A DNA stretch of 17,430 nucleotides from Amoebophrya sp. AT5.2. Its lineage: Eukaryota > Sar > Dinophyceae > Syndiniales > Amoebophryaceae. The notes below the pieces were generated by a model. That model was not told where the DNA came from, did no database searches, and worked only from the letters and a program-made list of their open reading frames with translations. Shown here piece after piece: positions 1-8,660 of the stretch. The first letter of the stretch is position 1; each line of letters starts with the position of its first letter. The stretch lies in the NCBI GenBank assembly GCA_005223375.1, contig RXOD01004890.1, positions 1 through 17,430 on the forward strand. Direction: 5' to 3'. Made by a program: the position numbers and the translations under genes.

Positions 1-536
1 CCCCCCCGCCGCGCCTCCGGTTCGGCGCTCTGGAAGATAAGCGTGGACTCGTTCTTCCCCAGCATGTTGCCTTCCGGAGATCCGAACTCGTCGAACCCGA
101 TCTCGTCCTCCAGCGCGCAATGATGTGTCCCCTCGTCCCCTTCTGTTTTTTCCCCCGCGGTCGCGGCGCATGGCCGCTGTTCTTCTTCTTCCTCCGGAGG
201 ACGCTCTTTCGTCGCCGCGCGCGTGGACGCCGAGGACGCCGAGGACGCCGACAGCTTGTCCGCGGCGGGTATGGATGGGGGCCTCGCGGGCAACGGCTGG
301 GCTCGCAGGTCGGCGGGCAACGGCTGCGGCTCCTCGAGCTCGGGCGAGGACGCGGACGAGGAGTCGAACTCGGGCCCCCCACCGGCAGACGAGGAGGAGG
401 ACGCGAGGGAAGCGCGACGCCGGTCCTCCGCCAATTTCTTGTCGCCGCCGAAGGCCGACGCAGAATCCCCGAACAAATCCGGACCCTTGCACCACTCAGG
501 CTCCTCCAATGCCTTGCGCCGCCCGGGACGCGACAT
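1..536 (-). CDS. Disordered acidic protein, N-terminal part, cut by the left edge
   Basis: An ATG at 536 opens a minus-strand frame with no stop down to base 1, about 178 codons. The product begins MSRPGRRKALEEPEWCKGPD. It then becomes rich in Ser, Ala, Pro and Glu, with Ser-Ala runs and a Pro-rich stretch (near residues 75-95), an acidic part, and a final piece containing EDEIGFDEFGSPEGN. The high GC at third codon positions resembles the neighbouring genes. I recognise no domain; it looks intrinsically disordered, perhaps with a short folded or interaction motif near FGSPEGN. The stop, and any later exons, lie outside the window. The opposite strand also has open frames here (from 120, 125 and 223), but they are compositional shadows of the GC-rich repeats. 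No function is assigned. Confidence 0.6.
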   Translation of the reverse strand, partial: MSRPGRRKALEEPEWCKGPDLFGDSASAFGGDKKLAEDRRRASLASSSSSAGGGPEFDSSSASSPELEEPQPLPADLRAQPLPARPPSIPAADKLSASSASSASTRAATKERPPEEEEEQRPCAATAGEKTEGDEGTHHCALEDEIGFDEFGSPEGNMLGKNESTLIFQSAEPEARRG

Positions 537-1048
537 CTTGTCTATATTTATTATCGAGAGTGTAGTGACGCCCTTTATTTAACGCATAATACTACTGCTA
601 CTATTGTACCCGGCGGGGCAGATTACAGCGCCGATTCTTCATTGTGTTTAAAAATGATTTTTGTTAACAGTTGTACTTCGTGGAGAACAACCTATTTTTT
701 TCACGGACGCGCAAAAAAACGGCTAGCACTACTTCGTGGCAGCTAAATCAATGAAAAAGTAGAGTGTCACCTATTGCATAAGTTTGAGCAAGAGTGACCG
801 GTCAACGCGGAAAGGGTCAACGCGACGGCGAGCCTTAGAGATGAGGAAATCGATTTTCACTTACGGGTGCTGTCGGCCACTTTTTGTCGAATTTGTACGA
901 CCACATCGATTGCGAGGGGAACATCCAATCGACGTCAAAGTTCCTCTCTGGAAATCGAAGATCTTGGAAATCGAAGATTTCTACGCATGTCGTTCATTTG
1001 TTTTTATGGCTTTTTAGCTGCCAAAATTCTCCACTTGCATATAGGTAT
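537..1048. other. Intergenic spacer
   Basis: This 512-nt stretch lies between the start of the left-edge gene and the stop of the ALKBH8-like gene. It is much richer in A and T than the flanking genes, with a TATATTTATTAT stretch just upstream of the ATG at 536. A 13-nt element (ggaaatcgaagat) occurs twice near 950-980. Short frames on the plus strand have no coding character. I see no RNA gene. Confidence 0.5.
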
Positions 1049-2428
1049 CTACGCGTTGTCGACTTCTTCGGATCGTTCCGCTCGAACTTTCGTAATACAA
1101 AGCTCCTTGCCTTCCTCCGATATTATTTCCCCCACCACCGCCGCGGCCTCAACAGACGCCGCCGCCAGTTTTCGTTTCGGCAGCTGCATGCTCGCTGGGT
1201 TCTGAAAGTTGCACAAGTGTCGGTACGCGCAGTCGCAGAACATTTTCGCCTTCACCTTCCGGTACGTCAGGCTGATTCTGTATTCCCTTAAATGTATTTT
1301 TCCGTTGACCACGTCCGACACCCGGCTCGCGATCCCGTGCCGCCACCCGAACCGGCTCTCCCCGCGGAAAGTCACCCGCGACCGCCGCGGCAAAAACACC
1401 GACACAACCTCTTCAAAAGGCAACCCCGTCGCGGGGTCTCGCTTTATCCTTAGATTTTTCCTTCCCGATGTTGATACGCTTCCATCCTCCTCCAGCCGCG
1501 GCTTTCGGAAATCCATGACGATGCCTCCCAGCAAGGAAACGGAGCAGAACCCCTCCTCGAAGCTGGAGTGGGTCTCGACGTGGGGCGCAATCCCGATCCC
1601 CGGTTGGTACTCATTCACCGTTACCTGGTCGTATTCCGCCGGCAGAGAAAACCTCCCTCCTAGGGAAAGCAGCGTTTTTGCCTCTCCCTCAATGGCCGAT
1701 TGGTTGTCCCTGGCGGTAGCCACGGGGTGCAGCGAGAGGTAGTCGAACCGCATGCCGAAGTGCTGCACGCGCCGTTTCAAGGTGGTGTCCCAGGGGCGGT
1801 TTTGCAGAAAGTGGAGGATCGCGGCCTCCTCGTGTTCCGAGATGAAGTTCTCCTCCAAAGAAAGGCCGGGCGGGCGGAAGGCCGGCGGCAGCTGGTCCCA
1901 GGTGTAGGCGCTGTGCGGCAGCGTGGGGCCTGACACCCTCTGGAGTTTCGGCAGCTTCGGGTCCGAGACCAGCCGGCAGAAGCTCACCTTGCTGAAAGCG
2001 GGTCGCTGACACGCGGCGTCAACAGCTGGGGACGGGGGCGACAGCTTTGGAGGGGTTACAGGGGTGGCCGGCGCGGAGGAGCCAGTGGACGCGGTTGATG
2101 CGGTGCTGCAATTCTCCTCGTCGTCGCGTTCCTTTTCCTGCGGATCCGACGCACTTGTCGCCAGCGCTGAGCGCTGCACGTCGCCGACACGCAACGCGCG
2201 CAGGCTGGCGGCCGCGGAAGCAGCGGCTTGGGGGGAGGAAAACTCCAGTATACCCGCGTGCCCGCGGCGGTGCTCCCGTGTGCAGCCCGTCAGGGGCTCG
2301 AAGACGTCGCGGAAAAGGTCGTCGCGGTCGTAGCGAAACAGCCCAGAGACACAGAGGAACGGGGTGCCCTCGTCCTGCCCCGCGGGAGCGAACGCGACAA
2401 GGGGAGCCGCCGACGCGCCTCCGCTCAT
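1049..2428 (-). CDS. ALKBH8: ALKBH8-like tRNA wobble-uridine hydroxylase (RRM + AlkB domain)
   Basis: The product is 459 aa, starts at ATG 2428 and shows no introns. An RRM-like fold lies near residues 22-90 (LCVSGL as RNP2, GHAGILEF as RNP1). A Ser/Thr/Pro-rich linker (about 91-175) leads to an AlkB Fe(II)/2-oxoglutarate oxygenase domain (about 178-410). Hallmarks of ALKBH8 are the HFGMRFDY motif, VNEYQPGIGI, GESRFGWRHGI and RISLTYRKV. The predicted iron ligands are H283, E285 and H364, with R384 or R390 for 2-oxoglutarate. CDCAYRHLC (C398, C400, C406) matches the zinc-binding tail of ALKBH8. In animals this enzyme hydroxylates mcm5U at the tRNA wobble position after a fused methyltransferase makes it. 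Here the methyltransferase domain is absent, so a separate Trm9-like protein is inferred, as in plants. The second iron ligand is Glu instead of the usual Asp. The family call is firm; activity is inferred. Confidence 0.88.
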   Translation of the reverse strand: MSGGASAAPLVAFAPAGQDEGTPFLCVSGLFRYDRDDLFRDVFEPLTGCTREHRRGHAGILEFSSPQAAASAAASLRALRVGDVQRSALATSASDPQEKERDDEENCSTASTASTGSSAPATPVTPPKLSPPSPAVDAACQRPAFSKVSFCRLVSDPKLPKLQRVSGPTLPHSAYTWDQLPPAFRPPGLSLEENFISEHEEAAILHFLQNRPWDTTLKRRVQHFGMRFDYLSLHPVATARDNQSAIEGEAKTLLSLGGRFSLPAEYDQVTVNEYQPGIGIAPHVETHSSFEEGFCSVSLLGGIVMDFRKPRLEEDGSVSTSGRKNLRIKRDPATGLPFEEVVSVFLPRRSRVTFRGESRFGWRHGIASRVSDVVNGKIHLREYRISLTYRKVKAKMFCDCAYRHLCNFQNPASMQLPKRKLAAASVEAAAVVGEIISEEGKELCITKVRAERSEEVDNA

Positions 2429-3064
2429 TCTAATATTTGATCGACATAACTACACAACGACGCGCCTCCTAACTTGCCTTCCTGCCTGTACTATCATCTA
2501 GATGGGTGTAAGAAGTTCAGAGCTCCTGCGATGAGAGAACTGGACAGGGTTCTTCTCGAGAAAAAAGAGTACGACGAGTCAAGGTACAGCTGATGATCCC
2601 ATGCGAGATTTCGATCCAGACGACGAACAGAGGACGAGAACAGAAGATTTTGGAGTAATTTTTAGTACTATAATTAAGTAGGTTTTTCTTTTTTACAACA
2701 AAGAAGCTTTATATCGCAATATATAATAAATTCCAGTGCAGCGGCTGCGCAGTATTTCATCTGATCCAGTACCTCGTAGTCGTACCACCCGCCCTCACCG
2801 CATCTAGATGAGGAGTCCTTCACGACTTGGCGGCACCGAGCGATGTTTTTTGATCTGAAGATATTTCTATTTTCCTCCATCCGCTAGATCTATCGTGGAA
2901 AAGCTTCAACGCCACCGCAATGATCGCGAGGATCGGGCCGACGGGCATCGGGTAATTCCATCGGTTCCTTCGCATAGCAAATGCATAAACATTGTAGTCG
3001 CCGCTCGTCGCAAAGATTGCATTTCGTTTTCGCGTCATTGCAATAAAAAGATAAAAATCGAATT
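2429..3064. other. Intergenic spacer
   Basis: This 636-nt region lies between the ALKBH8-like start and the stop of the prolyl hydroxylase gene. It is AT-rich, especially 2650-2760 (runs of T and A, aatatataataaa), with no convincing coding frame on either strand. It should hold the 5' region of the left gene and the 3' region of the right gene. No RNA gene or long repeat was seen. Confidence 0.5.
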
Positions 3065-4804
3065 TCATGGAACAAGCGGTGTTGCGGCCTCCGCCTGGCG
3101 TTGACGATGTGGTTCACCACGGTCCAATTCCATCGTGGTGAACCACATCGTCAACGCCAGGCGGCTCCGGTGCGCCGGCAGCACCTCGTGTTCCACGCGG
3201 TCGCTGCGGAAGCAAACCACCGTCCCCCACTCCGGCAGCACGTCTACCACTTGTTCCACGTACGCCCGCAGTTGCCCGCCGTCGTTCGCGGCATCCCAGG
3301 GGCGAGGTTCTTCTTCTCGTGCCGCCGAACCCTCATCCGGGTCGCAGCTCAGGTACATGATCGCGGTGACGACGCGGTGGTTCGTGTAGTACTTTCTCGG
3401 TTGTATACCACCGTCTTTCTCGTTGTCGCGGTGCTTCACGTACTTCGCGCCGTTGTTCGCGTACCGCGCCACCATCGCCTTCGCCGGCCGCAGGAGCACA
3501 TCGCCCCGCTTTCTGTGCTCGGGCGATCGCTCCCAAAAAACCGCCGCGAGCTTAGTCAGCGTCGCCGCGCACTCGCTCAGAGCCGGGAACTTCTTCCTCG
3601 CGCTGGAGCTTTTTTCCCCGCCCACCTCGATCCAGCAGATGGCGTCGTCGCGTTTTTTCGCGGCCGCGGTCGTTGCCGCGTCCCTCTTCCTGAAAGCGCA
3701 CTTTTCCCACAGCTCCTGCCGGACTCCTGCGGGCATCTTCAACCTTTTTTCAGACGGCCTCGCAGGGGTATGATCCTCAACCATCCTGAACACCTCCAAG
3801 TCCGGAAAGGCCTGCACCGTGGCGTAGGAATTGATGATATATCGGGCTTTATTGTCCTCTACTTTTTGGTCCTCCGACAAATGCTCATAGATGGCAACCG
3901 GCGTGCTGTGGTAGAGCTCCAGCGCGAAATCCGAGATCGCGTTGACCGCCACCTCGCCGCCCTGCTTCCACGACCCGACCACCGGCAGGCAGCTCGCGAG
4001 CCGCGCGCGCGCCGACGCTTTCAGCTCGCTCAGAGAATTCGCTATGTGCGTGTCGGAGCCGCCCGGAAACTCCCGCAGCGCGCTCCTGCACACTGCATTC
4101 ACTCCGCACAACGGCCCGAACAGGTGTAGTTTCCGCCCCGGTCCCTTCCACAGCCGCAGCTCGTCCTCGTACGCGAGAATCTCGCTATTCTCATCGAAAT
4201 ACCGCCGCCAGGTAGTGCCGGCGCCGCGGAGGACAGGTGCCAAGTCGTGCTTTTTTAGTGCCCCTGCTTTGCGCGCCGGTGCCCTTTGGCCCTGCGCGTC
4301 GGAGGAGTCAAACTGCCCGTAGCAGACGCGTTTCGGCTTCGGTCCCGCGCTTCGGCTCCCCGAGTCGGACCCGAGTCCCGGGTCTGAGTCTCCAGATTCC
4401 TCCGCCACGACGTCCTCGCCAAACTCGTCCCGGGCCCGCTCCAGCAGCTGCAGCGCCTTGTGCAAATCTCCGTTTCCCCGCCGCAGCGCAGTTTCCGCCG
4501 CCTTTCTCCGGAACCCAAACTCGACGCACGCGTCCACCTTTCCGCCGCGCTCCTCGCTGTCGCTGAGGTCCAGCCCTGGGTCCTGCTCGCCGAGCTTGGC
4601 CTGCTCCTCCAGGCTCGCTAGCGCGGCATCCACGTCGCCCTCGGCAGCCCGCAGGGCGGCGGTCGCAGCCGCCTCGGGGAAGCCCATCGCCACGAGCATC
4701 TCGATGTCGGCGCCGACATCACTGTCGCTGTCGCTCATGATATCCGTCGCTCCTAGCGATGCTACTCCTCTCGATAAAGTAAGCGCCTGCGCCTGCTGTC
4801 GCAT
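3065..4804 (-). CDS. EGLN/PHD-like prolyl hydroxylase with two N-terminal UBA domains
   Basis: The product is 579 aa from ATG 4804; a second ATG at 4738 (MSDSDSDVG...) is an equally good start. Two UBA-type three-helix modules lie near residues 33-68 (MLVAMGFPEAAATAAL) and 89-127 (CVEFGFRRKAAETALRRGNG), which suggests ubiquitin binding. An acidic, Ser-rich linker and an unrecognised middle region follow. The C-terminal part (about 435-560) matches the EGLN/PHD 2-oxoglutarate oxygenases: MVARYANNGAKYVKHRDN, then WGTVVCFRSDRVEHEVLP and RLALTMWF. The predicted iron ligands are H458, D460 and H539, and R548 binds 2-oxoglutarate. Such enzymes hydroxylate proline in oxygen sensing or in Skp1/ribosomal proteins; the substrate here is unknown. 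The last ~20 residues are encoded inside an inverted repeat and do not resemble the family. The oxygenase call is strong, the UBA call good. Confidence 0.85.
   Translation of the reverse strand: MRQQAQALTLSRGVASLGATDIMSDSDSDVGADIEMLVAMGFPEAAATAALRAAEGDVDAALASLEEQAKLGEQDPGLDLSDSEERGGKVDACVEFGFRRKAAETALRRGNGDLHKALQLLERARDEFGEDVVAEESGDSDPGLGSDSGSRSAGPKPKRVCYGQFDSSDAQGQRAPARKAGALKKHDLAPVLRGAGTTWRRYFDENSEILAYEDELRLWKGPGRKLHLFGPLCGVNAVCRSALREFPGGSDTHIANSLSELKASARARLASCLPVVGSWKQGGEVAVNAISDFALELYHSTPVAIYEHLSEDQKVEDNKARYIINSYATVQAFPDLEVFRMVEDHTPARPSEKRLKMPAGVRQELWEKCAFRKRDAATTAAAKKRDDAICWIEVGGEKSSSARKKFPALSECAATLTKLAAVFWERSPEHRKRGDVLLRPAKAMVARYANNGAKYVKHRDNEKDGGIQPRKYYTNHRVVTAIMYLSCDPDEGSAAREEEPRPWDAANDGGQLRAYVEQVVDVLPEWGTVVCFRSDRVEHEVLPAHRSRLALTMWFTTMELDRGEPHRQRQAEAATPLVP
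3091..3164. repeat. Perfect 31-bp inverted repeat at the 3' end of the prolyl hydroxylase gene
   Basis: Bases 3091-3121 are the exact reverse complement of 3134-3164, separated by a 12-nt loop (3122-3133). The right arm (3134-3164) encodes the conserved ...LALTMWFTT end of the oxygenase domain. The left arm is read in the same frame and encodes the unusual tail DRGEPHRQRQAEA. This means a copy of the conserved coding end was added in inverted orientation just downstream, giving the protein a new C-terminus. In RNA it would form a very stable stem-loop close to the stop codon. Confidence 0.95.
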
Positions 4805-5313
4805 CAATCAAGACCATCATGCTCTTTTAGTGTCTTCGCACCGTCACGAAGAAGAGAATCGCACGTCGCTTTCGAAAAGTTAATCAAGATGAACGTGGCG
4901 GATCTTATGATTGGCGATCTGTAGGAGCGAGATCAAAGAATCACCTTTTGAAGCGTTCCTGCGTGGTTTCAGGTGGAACGGAGGGATCTCCTGGATCTTT
5001 GTGATCCTAACAACAGACAGCATCTGGTCTGCGCAAAAAACGAGCCTCCTCCTTCCTTTTGATACAAAACCAGCTGCATGCATTTTGCGAACACCTTGCT
5101 GCCATCTATCAAGCGTTGCCCCGAAGAATTTCTTTGCATCAAATAAATCGTTCTGTTACGCGCTAGGCTAAAAAATCTAGGACGTCAGCCATCACCTCCG
5201 GGTCCAGGGCCAGGCGCAGGGGCAACTGGCAAGCAGCAGCAGTTACTAAAACTTAATTCGCGCCTTCTCGTGGGAGGTTCGTCTGCTGCGCAACATCAAC
5301 ATCATTCATGCCT
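4805..5313. other. Intergenic spacer
   Basis: About 509 nt between the start of the prolyl hydroxylase and the stop of the SAMHD1-like gene. Base composition is mixed. Short frames on both strands (4880-5171) lack family motifs or a coherent codon bias. No repeat, RNA gene or promoter motif stands out. Confidence 0.5.
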
Positions 5314-7461
5314 TCACCTTCTCCTGCTGCGAGAACGCGATCGCGAGCCACGCCTCGCTTCAGCATTTTTCTCTTCACCGGCTCCACGACAACTTCGTGG
5401 CGATGGCAAACCTTTCGGCGCGAGGCTGCGGCGTGCGCGTCTGCTTCCCCCCTCTACAGCGGGAAAATTTTTCAACTTCCTGTATTCTTCCACGCCCGCG
5501 TTAAGGCGATTCCGGATCTTCTCCATTTCGCCGTCGGTGTACTTCGGCTTCAGCTTGTGGTATTCAGCGCGGCCAGCCTTCGCGTCGTACTTGCACAAAC
5601 ACGGTCCTGGGGCCGGAGCCCCAGGGCGTGGCTTCCCTAGGAAGTAGCGCGACGCCTCAGGAGCCCGCTTCATCTCGAAAAAGGTGCCCCCGCGCGTTGT
5701 CCGGCTCATGCGGAAGTCGCCGTCGCATCCCGAACAGACCTTCGGCGCGTCGAAGCAAACGCGCAACTGCTGCTCAATGAATTTGAAGTCGCCGCTGCTC
5801 GGCGTACTCAGTGCCTCTTCGTGCCTCAAGTCGTAGTAGATGAGCAGCTCGCATGGGTCTCTCTCTTTGTTTCCGCAGTGGAATTCTTCTACCGCTACGA
5901 GGATGTTGCAAAAGCCTCCGAAGACGAAGTCGTCCGGATGCAGTTCTTTCTCCAGCGGCAGCTTCTGCTCCTCACTCGTGAAATCTTTTGTCGTCATGTA
6001 GTGCACCAAAAATTCCTGCAGCTCGCGAATCGCGTCCTCGCGTTTCTTCCGGTCCATCTTGAAGATGTCGATTTCCTGTTCCTCGCCGTCCCTGTTTTTG
6101 CTTTTGGCGGGAAAATTATCCATCTTCCACGAGCCGATCTCCAACATTTTCTTCCGAAGGAGGACCGTGTACTGGAAGTACCGGTAGCTGATGTAATTCG
6201 TATCGGGCTGAAGCAAGGTCGACAAAATCCAACCGTCGGTCAACTTTGCAAACAGCATCGGGCGGAAGGTGGGCTTTAACTGCGCGTAGTCGATGACGTC
6301 CCGACACTCCTTCAGCGTCAGCATGGCGCGCTCGAGGCACTCCTCAAAAACGGCAACCGTCGGGTGCTGGTAGGCGATTTCGTACATTTCCTTGCGCCAT
6401 CGCCAGAACCAGTTCTGGTGCGCCTGAAAGTCTTTCGAAGGTGATGCCAACGTGAGCAGAAACGGCGGATCCGGAGCTGCGCGCTGCGCAGGAGCGTGCG
6501 GCTGCGATCTCGAGCGAATGGAGTCTTGCGATGCTGGCAACAAGCCGGAGGCAGCGGACTGCGAGACACCGTCGCGACTCCCCGCAACATGAAAGCTGGC
6601 GCTGCATGGAAACGGTTTATTCTCGTGGGCAACGATGCGCAATTCGTTCAAAAAGCGTTCCGCGTCGGCGGGACACGCGATTCCCAGCGCGTAGGCGTCG
6701 CGGACGAAGTAGTCCAGGCGGTCCAAGTCCATCCCCCCGCGCCAGTTACTCACGAGTTCGAAGCACCAGCTGTAGCACACCGGTCGGCTTTTGATGCACT
6801 TGCTCCACGCTTCCGCGGTGAGTTCTCCGTCTTTCAGCTTCTCGCGCAGCCATTTCTTCTGCGGCGGGTTGATCAGCTGCTGCACGAAAAGCAAGTCGAA
6901 CTCTCCCAGCTGAATCCGCCTCCCGCCGGACTCGTCGCGGTACATTTCGCAGATTTCATCTTTCACTTCGTTGAACATGATCTTGACTAGTTCCTGGGAC
7001 GCGTCCTCGTGGCTCCACTCGTGGCCGGCCGCGTGCATGAAGCCCTCGAATCTGTGCGAGAAGGGTGCGTGGCCGAGGTCGTGACAAAGGCCCGCGAAAA
7101 TTATGCAAATCCGGTCCTTGTCGTTCAGCCGGATATAATCTCCCACGGGTCCCAGTTTAGAGTCCGCCGTCGTAGTCCACGTAAGCTGCTCGTCGAGCAT
7201 CTTCAAGCACTGCGCGACACGGTGCCCCGTGCCGATACTGTGGGTCTTCCGCGAGTGTTCCGCGCCCAAGTAAACCTCGTTGCACAAGCCAAGCTGCTTC
7301 TTCCCGCCTAACGCCTGAAAAAACTCGTGCTCGATCACGGGGAGAAGCGGCCGGGGAAGTTTCGCCGTGCTGACGCCGCTGCCCATCGGAATTTGTACTG
7401 TCCATGGCCGCATACGCCAGAGACGCGACTCCACTAGATCGGCCGCCAGAAAATCCGACAT
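5314..7461 (-). CDS. SAMHD1: SAMHD1-like HD-domain dNTP triphosphohydrolase
   Basis: The product is 715 aa from ATG 7461 (MSDFLAADLV); the frame stays open upstream, but only with a GTG. The HD domain is clear: RKTHSIGTG (R71, H74), GLCHDLGHAPFSH (H127, D128) and GMDLDRLDYFVRDAYALGI (D247, R248, Y251). These match human SAMHD1 H167, H206-D207, D311, K312 and Y315. EIAYQHP and the C-terminal lobe (CNILVAVEEFHCGNKERDPC...) also follow the family. Such enzymes cut dNTPs to nucleoside and triphosphate and control the dNTP pool. The N-terminal SAM domain of the animal protein is absent. Where animals have FQRLRY with the allosteric arginine, this protein has FFQALGG. A Ser/Ala/Pro-rich insertion of about 55 residues (near 286-344) precedes the AYQH region, and the protein ends in an RS-type tail (RGSRSRSRSRRR). 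Activity and allostery are inferred. Confidence 0.88.
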   Translation of the reverse strand: MSDFLAADLVESRLWRMRPWTVQIPMGSGVSTAKLPRPLLPVIEHEFFQALGGKKQLGLCNEVYLGAEHSRKTHSIGTGHRVAQCLKMLDEQLTWTTTADSKLGPVGDYIRLNDKDRICIIFAGLCHDLGHAPFSHRFEGFMHAAGHEWSHEDASQELVKIMFNEVKDEICEMYRDESGGRRIQLGEFDLLFVQQLINPPQKKWLREKLKDGELTAEAWSKCIKSRPVCYSWCFELVSNWRGGMDLDRLDYFVRDAYALGIACPADAERFLNELRIVAHENKPFPCSASFHVAGSRDGVSQSAASGLLPASQDSIRSRSQPHAPAQRAAPDPPFLLTLASPSKDFQAHQNWFWRWRKEMYEIAYQHPTVAVFEECLERAMLTLKECRDVIDYAQLKPTFRPMLFAKLTDGWILSTLLQPDTNYISYRYFQYTVLLRKKMLEIGSWKMDNFPAKSKNRDGEEQEIDIFKMDRKKREDAIRELQEFLVHYMTTKDFTSEEQKLPLEKELHPDDFVFGGFCNILVAVEEFHCGNKERDPCELLIYYDLRHEEALSTPSSGDFKFIEQQLRVCFDAPKVCSGCDGDFRMSRTTRGGTFFEMKRAPEASRYFLGKPRPGAPAPGPCLCKYDAKAGRAEYHKLKPKYTDGEMEKIRNRLNAGVEEYRKLKNFPAVEGGSRRARRSLAPKGLPSPRSCRGAGEEKNAEARRGSRSRSRSRRR

Positions 7462-8660
7462 CTTGCTTCCGGGACTCACAGATTCTCAGTACACTAGATC
7501 CGAATCCGAAGATCTAAAGGAATATAGAGCAAACGTACCCTATGTGCATGCACCCATCGTCAACAGGTTACTCGTTCCATTTCATAAACGTCGCCAGAGT
7601 CACTGCTAATAGAAATACCACATTGAGTCAAGAAATGTTCAGTTTCAGTCGCAGGTTGTGAAGTGAAATAGTAGTGGTCGTCGTTGCCCGCTTCCTTAAC
7701 TAGCAGCAACCAGCAAGAAGCTTTTCATTGTCAGTTCAAGTGAGCCCTTCGAATTTCATTCATCAATTTCAGCACCATCGAAACGCTTTTTCATTTTAGT
7801 TCCCGCCACACGCAACCGACACGGCACACGAAAACGCACCCTTGAAACAGGCAGACGCATCACCCACCGAAATAATGCTTATTTGCAGTCAAGGTCAACT
7901 GAATCGGCCACGGGGACGGTCCGCGCGTAAAGTAAGGCACAGAGCCCTGTCCGACTTTGCTGGACTTACGGATTTGTGCTTGCTTTCGTGACAAGGGAAG
8001 TCCGCAAACACGCATACGTACTTACACCCTGGCCCAGAACACCAAAAACGAACCTCGTCCGACGGAAGAGCCGCCGGCGTTCTTTCCCCACCTCCTCCAT
8101 TGATTTTTTCACCGCTATGTTCTGAAAAAAGTTCGTCCCATCTACCTCATGAGGTTCTTCAGCCTAAACAAGAGCGAAGTGATCTTTATTATCAAAAGAA
8201 AGCCGGTCCGCTCGTCGGTGACGGGCGGTGGCGTGGCGGGGACGCGCGTTCCTGGGGAGTTGCAGTCCGTTTTCTTGCCCCCGTCGCAAGTCAGCAATTT
8301 CAGCAACGTATCAATGCAACGTATCAACGCAATGTATCGAAGTAGCAGCTACGAGGCCGCCGGATTTAGGCTGAAGTACAACCATCTCAATCCTGGACGA
8401 ACCCTGCTTTGATGTTGAATGAGTAAAAGGTTGGAACCATTTGATCCTTCTAGTTATGGAGGTCGTCTTCGGTCACTAAGGTCACTAAGTGTAGCTCCAG
8501 TGCTCTGCTAAAAAAGCCTCCTGGCTCTTCCTCGACTGTTCTCCTTGTCGTTAGATATTTTGAGTCGATCCGTCCGGCTGAGTTTTCCATTGGCAAACCG
8601 CAAATCCGGGCGCAGCCTACCTAGCTTCCCGGCGGCCACCTTGCCTCGGCCCTCGCAAGG
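7462..8660. other. Long intergenic spacer with short repeats
   Basis: About 1.2 kb between the SAMHD1-like start and the stop of the doublecortin/coiled-coil gene. No frame on either strand shows a family motif or coding bias. It holds a 13-bp repeat in three copies (8303-8341) and a 9-bp doublet gtcactaag (8472-8489). I see no tRNA, snRNA or terminator. Confidence 0.5.
8303..8341. repeat. 13-bp tandem repeat, three copies
   Basis: Units gcaacgtatcaat (8303-8315), gcaacgtatcaac (8316-8328) and gcaatgtatcgaa (8329-8341) follow each other directly. The first two differ at one base and the third at a few. It lies in noncoding DNA and has no evident role. Confidence 0.8.

Noticed and set aside
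120..746. Plus-strand open frames at the left edge (from 120, 125 and 223)
   Set aside because: They mirror a GC-rich minus-strand frame that starts with a proper ATG at 536 and fits the direction of all other genes; their products are Arg-, Pro- or Ser-rich shadows.
6420..6605. An unspliced intron inside the SAMHD1-like gene
   Set aside because: The insertion has exon-like GC-rich codons and stays in frame; I found no inverted ends or convincing splice pair, so it is left as a protein insertion.
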